64,000 nucleotides of DNA from Epinephelus fuscoguttatus (taxonomy: Eukaryota; Chordata; Actinopteri; Perciformes; Serranidae). Positions 56,801 to 64,000 of the stretch are shown one piece after another (within the stretch, counting starts at the first letter, position 1; each line of letters opens with the position of its first letter). The stretch is from positions 19,809,707-19,873,706 of the forward strand of contig NC_064770.1 in assembly GCF_011397635.1 (NCBI RefSeq). Direction: 5' to 3'. The translations under genes were made by a program, and so were the position numbers. A model generated the notes under the pieces. That model had not been told where the DNA came from, made no database searches, and was given only the letters and a program-made list of their open reading frames with translations.

Positions 56801-59800
56801 TTCATCTTGGTCAAAAGTCTAGCTGCTGAATTTTGAACGATTTGGAGGTTGTGTACAGCTTGATTGCTTAGGCAGGTGAAGAAGGCATTACATTAATCAA
56901 GGAGGAAGGATATAAGAGCAAGTTATGACTTCCTCTGTGGTATTGAAGGACAGAGTACATGTGTTCGGGAGATACTGAACACACGACTGCAAGAATGAGA
57001 CTTGGATTATACTGCAGGAGTTGTGCAAGAGTTTGTAACAGGACAAATTTCTACACAAATTCAACATAACATGCGGTAATTGATCCACAAATCATTTTGC
57101 AGTTGAGTTTTCTTTTAAGTTCAGTGCTTGAGTAACTACATTATTTTCCACCACAGACCCCTGATAACACATACTGTAGTTAGAGCACTATAAGGCAGTA
57201 AGCTGTGCTGTTTCATTGTTGTCCACCAGGTGGTGTGTTTGTAAAAACCACAGTGTCTGACATTTCAGTCCGTTTGGCAGTTGCTCTTATCAAGTGTGAC
57301 TTATGATCAGATACATGTTACATCGTAGGGAAGGCTATGCATATTTTTAAATCACCCAGATAAATTTCAAATGTGAGAACTGCATAAATCTGACAGCTGT
57401 GACTGCGCTGCTGTCTAAGACAGTTTAATGACAGCTTTGCATGTTTGACCAACACAGAAACTGCAAACAGAAGGTCAGTGTGTAAATGTTACACAGTCTT
57501 TGTGCTGTGCCCATCTGACTGACCCATGCTGGCGATGATACTGTGGACTGGCAGGCGGGTGAGTCCATGGTAGATTGTCTGGTGCACTCCCCTGGTATTT
57601 CCTCCTGTGCCGCCCCACGATGGCTCTCTGTGGCCCCTGACAAATGCTGAGTTCTCCTCTTTGGAGATATTGATGTAGAAGCATGTGTCAGAGGCCCCCA
57701 TGATGTGGCAGGGACCAGGGTTCAGCAGAATGTTGGTGGTGTCCAACCGGCGTACTCCGATCAAACACACTCCATACCTGCAGCCGCAGAGACAAGGTCA
57801 GGTGTGTGTCGTCCAGGTTGGTGTGTGTTCTCATGTCTTGGCTTTTTCACATGATGACTTACTTTTTGTGAGCATGAAAGGAGGCAAAGGTGAAACTCTT
57901 GCCCTGGTATTCCCCGAAGAATTTACTTTCCTCCAGGCGGATGTGATGCACCTCATTGGCCGAGCAGCGCCTGTAGGTTCGGTGCCATTGGTCTGCAGAA
58001 CATGCACCACCCTCCCTGTCACAGAAAGATGATTGATTGGACACATGGGGAAAGATTGACCTTTAAGACACGTAACACAAAGCATCCAACTCAGCCACAC
58101 CAGAAGATTTTCTTCTCAAGGTTGCAGAGGTAACATCTTACATCTCTTTCAAGGAGCCACTGATCAATATTTCAATCAGCACACGGACGTACACAAGGAC
58201 ACTTAGCTTGTCTTAACAATAGGTCCCAGATGTACGCATTCATGCAGTTAAGTGGACAACATTTTTCTCTTGGGGATATGGCTTTGGACGCGGAGGCTAA
58301 AGAGGTGATGAAGCAAGGGTGTGGGGGCAGTGTGAATGTGGGTGGCCTGCGACAAAGGCTGCATTATATAAACAAGTGTTATAGTGAATTTGCAGTTTAC
58401 AGGAACTAAGTGTACGGCAGGAGAGGAGGAGGACAAATCTTGTGACATCGTCACAGCCAATAAACCAAATGGCAACAAGTCCAGATATAGACGCATACTT
58501 GTGAATCATGCTCAGACACAAGCTATAGAGTATTTTAATTACTATTCCTTTAACATATAGGTACATGTGTTTTAACATATCATCAAAGAGTTGGTCATTT
58601 TTTGTTTAGGTCCAAAAAATCTACATAATATTCTCATATGCATTTCATAGAGCCATACAGTTACAGCATAAAATAATATCCAGGTCTATATTTACACACA
58701 CACAGTGGCTGCAGTATTTACATTGTTCTGAAATGCATTAAACAATGAAGAGAAATTAATATTAACCGAGCCATGAGGTGAGTTTTTTTTCATCATTATG
58801 TAGTTGTTTGTTTGTGTCTTACATAGCTGTGACTTAAGGCCTTGTTGCTTGCTCGGCAGCGCGTCTGTCCGTAATAAACAAAAATCATGTTACATCCTGG
58901 ACGTGACCGCAAAGTACAAAACTGTATGCCTCGAGATATTTTTTATGTCTTGAGTTATTCTTTCGTATCATGTTAGGTTTTTCCACAAGGTAGGCTATAT
59001 GAATATGTCCAGCCACTGTAACATTGGTATTGCTTAGGGTTAGTTTGTTAATGCCAGACCATAGACATACATATACATACATTATGATCAATGTGTAGTA
59101 GAAAATAAAGTTTTGTCCTCAGTTAATTGTAATCTCGATATTACAACATCCCCATATGATATAATTTAATGTGGAAATAACACTAGACAACTTTTCAACT
59201 AGCGAGCTAACGCTGTCTGCTTATTAACTCTTTGATCATAAATAGTAACTTTCACAAGTACTCATTTTAGAAAGGACACAAAAAAACGTGTTCCTTGTTT
59301 ATGCTATTAAAAAGATGATGGATCATAGATGTTTGTTTCTGGCTGTCAGCTATCAGCCATAGTTAGCACACTAGCTACATTAGCTACATCGCTAATGTTA
59401 GCGAACTTTTCATTTTCCCTGCCTGGATGCAGATGGGAATCAGTCTAAACACACATAGGCTATACGTTAACATACAAAGAACACTTTTTCTTGAAGTGGC
59501 CTTTCTAAACTGACCAGTTGTAAAAGTTAATACACTTTGTTATGATAAATGTATTAATGGGTAAACAGTGTTAGCTAGCTAGCATGCCAGCAAGTTGATA
59601 AATTGTACTTTGTCCACAACTATTAACGGCAGCAGTATTACAACTATTAATCAAGGACGATAATCCAAATCCCTGCTTGACAAGTGTAAGTTTTTACAAT
59701 TTTTATGCTCATGAATTATCTTTTGCTATGTAAATAATTAATTTCATATAAGCCGAACACACACTCCTCTACTGAGCATTGACTAGCAGTGATTATCTTA

Positions 59801-61144
59801 AATATTCGCATTCTAATTATCTGGAGACAATGGTTTTTTTTTAGTAGATGCAGAATATAAAAACGACTCATTGCTATCGTTTGAGAAACGTTACAGTACT
59901 TTTTACGTTTTATTTGGCGCTCACACCGACACCACTACTGTCCCTTTATGGCACCAGTTCGGCTACACCCACAAAAAACATCTCTGTGTACAGACACAAA
60001 AAGGATCTATTTGATACCTTTCTTTCTATTTCATTTAATACCCATTATGTCATCGGAAATATTCAGTTGCTTAAAATGCCACTAAATGCCGCCGGCATGT
60101 AGTAAAACCATACTGACAAATGGTTTGGTGGCATCTCACTAAGCTGAACTGCCAGCTCTGTCAAACATACCATACACAGCTTTAATCCACCACAGACTGT
60201 TTGGGATGAAGTAGTAGTGGGCTAATCACACGTCACATTAAATCGAAAAACGCTTCATGTGATTGACAGCAAGCAAAACCATGTAAATAGTCGCTTTTTA
60301 TCTGGGTACAAAGGGATTGAATGCAGGTATGGTTTGCCTGGAGAAGTTTCGATACTAGTTGGGTTATTTTGGTCGATACCTTCAAGGTATTGAGTATTGA
60401 TACCCAGCCCTACAAACTGTAGCTTTGCGATGACAGTCACATAGATACGAAGACGCAACCCAATGAAAACAAAGCAGTAAACCCAAACATACTTATACTA
60501 GTACCAATTTAATGCCTGGTATTTTTCTGCTACCATGCCATGATGATAGAAAGGAATGACTATGTTTAAGACCTAGTGTATCGAACAATTTGCCCAAACA
60601 TTCTGGTGCTTTTTATAGTCACTCCTGTATTTTAAGTCACAGACTAAAACTCAAACGCAAAAAATCCCCAAATATCTTCTAAATAAGAGACTTTCCCTCC
60701 TTGAACAAAATCTCCTGACAAAATCCCACTGTGCACTGTGTGCAAACTGTGGAAGTTCACAGAAGATTTGGGTAAATAGTGAGCACAAATGTAGCACAGT
60801 ATTCCTGAGTGTGAATACAGATTAGAGGAAGCCTACCTGTTGAGGGCTTGAAAGGCTCCTACACGTTGCTTGAAGGCCTCTTGGGGTGCCGTTCTGAGTA
60901 AAACAAAGTTGAGTGACAGTGAGGACACTAGAAGCAGCTCTCTTCTTTTCACTACTGTATATCTGACTGTCAAGAATGTACTGTGAACAATCAACTCCAC
61001 AGAGGGACAGGGAGAAAGAAGGGAAGTGAACTCACTGTCCTCTCGAGGAGTGGATCAATAGAGTGATGAGTGTCGAGGTACCAGGGCACACACAGTTTAA
61101 AGCCAGCATGGCGTACTTAAACTCTTCTTCACACACCACATGAT
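47876..61144 (-). CDS. kcnt2: Sodium-activated potassium channel, KCNT family (KCNT2/Slick-like), C-terminal 16 coding exons
   Basis: Minus-strand exons 61036-61144, 60837-60893, 57863-58015, 57524-57777, 55435-55759, 55256-55361, 54997-55169, 54412-54483, 54096-54230, 53882-53993, 53050-53151, 52848-52931, 52629-52757, 50018-50363, 48107-48191 and 47876-47993 (stop included) join in phase for about 785 residues, roughly two thirds of a KCNT subunit. They cover the end of RCK1 ([14 protein letters not shown]), the linker ([19 protein letters not shown]), RCK2 ([31 protein letters not shown]) and the tail ([20 protein letters not shown]). The pore and N-terminus lie beyond 64000. The family forms tetrameric K+ channels gated by cytoplasmic Na+. 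[22 protein letters not shown] and [20 protein letters not shown] favour KCNT2 over KCNT1, but this is from memory. The C-terminus DSTHL is a class I PDZ-type ligand in place of the usual ETQL. Confidence 0.93.
49005..49240 (-). repeat. Dispersed repeat, inverse of the one in SDR2 intron 1
   Basis: On the minus strand it reads GAACAGAGCCATACTGCC and ATAAAGTTTTCTTTTGAC, matching about 35110-35205. It lies in the intron between the last three KCNT exons. Confidence 0.6.
51950..52365. repeat. AT-rich minisatellite in KCNT intron
   Basis: Tandem units of about 17-22 bp resemble TATTAAGTCATTATTTTAAG, interspersed with GAGAAAGTTTCTCATTATTT. The copies are imperfect and the open frames in it have no meaning. 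It is between exons 50018-50363 and 52629-52757. Confidence 0.85.
55790..56215. repeat. Dispersed repeat family F, copy 2
   Basis: Homologous to 13480-13800 (GGCAGAGATGGTTACCAT, CTTCCTACCACTAGATGGCA). It lies in the KCNT intron upstream of the RCK2-proximal exon. Confidence 0.65.
56510..56910. repeat. Teleost interspersed repeat in KCNT intron
   Basis: Contains AGTTTTCAGAAGAGATTTAA, GAGCTGTTCCAAAGCCGAGG and GCTGAATTTTGAACGATTTG, a phrase order I recognise from a widespread fish repeat of unassigned class. A reverse-orientation partial relative lies near 62010-62110. It has no coding role. Confidence 0.55.
58016..60836 (-). other. KCNT intron 58.0-60.8 kb
   Basis: AT-rich sequence with no exon I can support; open frames are short and low in complexity. 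A short CA run lies near 58690. Confidence 0.5.
60837..60893 (-). CDS. kcnt2: 57-nt cassette exon of the KCNT gene
   Basis: Bounded by CAG acceptor and GTAGGC donor. It encodes [19 protein letters not shown]. The phase is 2 at both ends and the length is divisible by three, so inclusion or skipping both keep the frame. Skipping joins SSRGQ directly to [10 protein letters not shown], the arrangement I recall for mammalian KCNT1 and KCNT2 (SRGQEGQ). It is therefore a likely alternatively spliced insert just after RCK1 strand elements. Confidence 0.75.
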
Positions 61145-61799
61145 CTGCAGACACAGGAAACAAGAAGGGCAAAGTGACCGAGGTCGGCAAAACACACAGA
61201 CGGACATTCTGCTCCATAACAGTCTGAACTCTGAGCACTGCACTGTGGGAAATGACTCTCCTGGTGTTTTACAGCGTGTTTGTGTGTGTGAGTGACAGAG
61301 AAAGTTGGTTTTATCCAGGTGTAACATAAAGGGGTCACAAATAATCTCACCTAAAGGAGATGCATACCACGATTATTCAGACTGTCTGCACACAGCTCTC
61401 AACATGAAGGTGGCCGAGCTGGTGCCAAGCAGCTAATGGTGCTAACAGTGCTAACAACAACAGTGCTGACAGAGCTAACAGTGTAAACCTGGGGGAGAAC
61501 CTGAAGATGGGCCCTACTGTATAATTAATATATAATAATTGCTGTATAAGTGAGGTGCAGTGCGGCGGTGTTGAGCTAGCCAGTGGGATACACACACAGG
61601 GATTCACATGGACTAACATGCACGCCAGGCCGGCCCGTCTACCATAACAAAGAACAGAGAAGCTCGGATTACAACAAACACAGAGGGAGCGTGACTTCTT
61701 TCACAGCTCAGGACACCATTACTCCACCATATCCTTACACAGCAAATAGTTATTTGCTGCTGTATTAATGCTCTGAACATCTTACAAAGCTCCTATCAA

Positions 61800-61845
61800 T
61801 ACTACTACTTCTACTACTACTACTACTAATAATAATAATCTTTAT
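61800..61845. repeat. (CTA)n/(AAT)n microsatellite
   Basis: A run of CTACTACTA units passes into AATAATAAT, at the edge of an interspersed repeat that continues to about 62190. Confidence 0.85.
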
Positions 61846-62190
61846 CTATAAAGCGCTTAAAAACAGAGTTATGAAGTGCTTTACATGTCAAAATTAAAAT
61901 AAACAAGACATGAAGACAAGAGCTTTTAAGAGAACTAATAAAAAACACTTTGGTGTATAAAAACCAAGGAAATAAAACACAATTTAAATGAACTAAAAAT
62001 TCAAGTAAATCAGGCAAGGCTCTCCGATAAAAGTATGTTTTAAGAGGGGATTTAAAAGAGATCGACTTGGCCAACCTTCCTCGGGCAGACTGTTCTCGAG
62101 CGTCGGGGACCTGACAGCAAACGCTCTCGAACCCATGTTAATGCTAAACACGGGGAAGCAGTATTCGGTTTTAATGCACCACATATCTAC
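61846..62190. repeat. Interspersed fish repeat
   Basis: Contains AAAGCGCTTAAAAACAGAGT and GTTTTAAGAGGGGATTTAAA, the flavour of the family at 56510-56910. It is non-coding and lies in the 5' intron of the KCNT part present here. Confidence 0.5.
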
Positions 62191-62199
62191 GACAAACTC

Positions 62200-62458
62200 C
62201 TTTTCCTTTTTTTACACTGTACTGTACCTTTTATTCTTATATTTTATACCCGTCTTAATATATTTTAGCTTGCTGGTATTTTCTATTCTCTAGCTCTTTA
62301 ATGGCATTTTTAGTTGCACTTTAATGTCTTTTATAATGTGTTTCTTAGCACCTTGTCTCAGTGCTTTTGATGTTTTATGTAGAGCACTTGGAAATGCCGT
62401 TTTGCTGAAATGTGCTTTATAAATAAACTTGCCTTGCTTTGCCTTGCCTTGCATAGTG
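62200..62458 (+). mobile_element. LINE/SINE 3' tail with GCCTT repeats
   Basis: Ends with GAAATGTGCTTTATAAATAA followed by ACTTGCCTTGC and further GCCTT units, characteristic of the 3' end of a common fish non-LTR family. The upstream part lacks a recognisable frame. Confidence 0.6.
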
Positions 62459-62459
62459 A

Positions 62460-64000
62460 AATTTATCTGTGCAGATTGCAGTTCTATGTGCTGAGGTTTA
62501 ATTTAATTTGTAGCGCTAAAAGAAAAGCTAACGTATTCATTTTGTGTTAATGATTTGGTCAATAAAATTGGAAACTTTGACAAATTCCCATCATGTTTCC
62601 AGTGCCCAAGACGACGTCCCCAAAAAGCTTGTTTTGTTCAGCCAACAATTCAATATGATATATTGAATTTCTACTGATGTATAACAGGTGAAAGAAGCTA
62701 ATTTCAATCACGTCTGTAACATTTGGCAGCTTTTGGCTTGCAGACAGGTTGGGAGCTCCTAAAACTGGCATCATAAATTCGCTTCCTAATGACGAAATAT
62801 TCCCAAAAAAACACAATAAATCATTTCACTTATTAGACTGTGTTAATATGCCTGTGGCTTACCGCCAAAAGACACAAGTACACAAAGAATATCAAATGTG
62901 TTTATTCTAGGATCCCCATTAGAAGCACATGAAAATGCCTCTCCCCTTTTGGGGTCCACATTTTACACTGGAAAATATGTCACTTGATGTTTGTCTAACA
63001 CAAATAAGGCAAACAGACAGCCGTGTCAAAAATCCTCCATCATCCTCTTGCACCAGCTTCTTGTGTTACTCCCATGGGTTCACTCATAAGTCACCGCTCA
63101 GTTTTTTTTTGTTTTTTTTTGGGAGGGGTGGGGGGGGTGGGGGGGTGATGTGAAGACCTAGCAACAAGCCAGATATCCAGTGTCAGCCTTCTTATTAAAC
63201 CACCTTTCACTCACATCATCCAAGACTAAATGCAGCCCTGCCTGCGAGCCAACCAAACCAAACTGAACAAACACAGATGACACTCCTCTCGTTTACCTGT
63301 TGCCACACAGCATCCTCTCTGAAAGGAAAAACCAATAGAGCGATTAATGTTTATAGTAAGCCAATCAGTGCATCGGGCACAGGGAGCATCCATTTCCCCT
63401 GCTGTGTAATTCTTGATTGCATTACCTTCAGTGATGAGCACACAGGCATATTAGGGCTGCCTTGTTTACTAACAATGACAAGCTAGGTCCTAAAAGCACA
63501 ATATGCGCTCCGTATTAGGAAATAATTGGTGACGAACATCAGAGCCTGACATGAAGCATCAGACTCAATCAGCTGCCGGTCTGAGTAAGAGGAGCGTCAG
63601 CTGCTGTAAATGCAGTTTTTAATAAATTAGTCTGTGTGTGTGCCTGAAGCTGAGTAGGTGAAATACACAACAATTAAAACAGTTGATTGTTGCACAACTG
63701 TTGAAGTAGCAATGTTCTTTTCCCTCTGAACGCTACATCATAATGCAGATCACACGCTAACACACTGGATGGCCTCTCGCTGTTCAGCCTGTGAATTCAT
63801 TTCAAAGTGGAAGCTTTACAGAGCCATGGGCATCTGAAAGCCTGCAGAGTAAAACATAAATGTTGCATACATGCGCAACAGCATCCATTACTGCACACAG
63901 TCCACTGTCTATGTCTGTGTCTTACAAATCAACACACACATCCATAGGGAACTTAACTATAGTATTGCTACAGTTTACTCTAGGATTTGTATGGTGTTCT
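62460..64000. other. Right edge, presumed KCNT intron
   Basis: No exon of the channel is evident between 61144 and the window end. A small splice-flanked stretch near 63293-63314 is discussed among the rejected items. A poly-T then G-rich tract occurs at 63101-63148. Confidence 0.45.
63120..63146 (+). repeat. G-rich tract (possible quadruplex)
   Basis: Four or more G-runs of three to seven bases are separated by single A or T bases, directly after a poly-T run. The pattern fits a G-quadruplex consensus on the plus strand. Confidence 0.7.

Noticed and set aside
63293-63314. A 22-nt minus-strand stretch flanked by CTTTCAG and GTAAAC, candidate micro-exon of the KCNT gene
   Set aside because: The length and encoded residues do not match the KCNT sequence I expect before ADHVVCEEE; splice-like borders of this kind occur by chance.
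1-64000. Operon-like or defence-type gene system, CRISPR array, tRNA or rRNA genes
   Set aside because: The window is vertebrate genomic DNA with spliced genes. The tandem arrays lack spacer diversity and no RNA-gene signature was recognised.

Overview
This window comes from a ray-finned fish, probably a percomorph. It holds intron-rich vertebrate genes with GT-AG splice sites, a Rex3-type LINE tail with GATG repeats, many small DNA-transposon derivatives (TTAA-flanked, hAT, Tc1) and long AT-rich minisatellites. No bacterial-style operons, CRISPR arrays or tRNA/rRNA genes were seen.

Layout. About 1-4300 is non-coding with minor repeats. 5279-7862 (+) is a complete six-exon gipc1, an endosomal PDZ adaptor. 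9500-10420 holds a Rex3 3' end abutting a TTAA-type MITE. 11086-16627 (+) is a complete six-exon TRIM gene (RING, B-box, coiled coil, PRY-SPRY). Tail-to-tail with it is the first of three tandem, complete, six-exon short-chain dehydrogenase/reductase genes of the C-factor/sniffer-like type, all on the minus strand: SDR1 16809-27845, SDR2 32970-36436 and SDR3 39235-42991. Each encodes 257 residues. They arose by segmental duplication. The block before SDR3 carries a broken copy of the TRIM PRY-SPRY exon, and the upstream flanks (28-32.8 kb, 36.6-38.5 kb, 43.2-47.1 kb) share the same order of LINE and MITE debris.

Intron 1 of SDR1 is swollen by a minisatellite of about 37-bp units (20521-26835). 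It contains a 668-bp hAT-type element with a perfect 8-bp target duplication and, beside it, a garbled second version of the same sequence that looks like an assembly artefact.

47876-61144 (-) holds the last 16 coding exons of a sodium-activated potassium channel (KCNT family, closest to KCNT2/Slick): the end of RCK1, the linker, RCK2 and the C-terminal tail. The pore exons lie beyond the right edge. One 57-nt exon of this gene is a phase-preserving cassette that I do not recall from the mammalian proteins.

The genes do not form one pathway. GIPC1 is a trafficking adaptor, the TRIM is a probable E3 ubiquitin ligase, the SDRs are probable NAD(P)H oxidoreductases and KCNT is a neuronal-type channel. 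I found no clearly novel multi-gene system. The most interesting signals are the mosaic (gene-conversion-like) pattern in the SDR triplet, the KCNT cassette exon and the minisatellite with its scrambled insertion. Protein comparisons are from memory of family sequences, not from searches.
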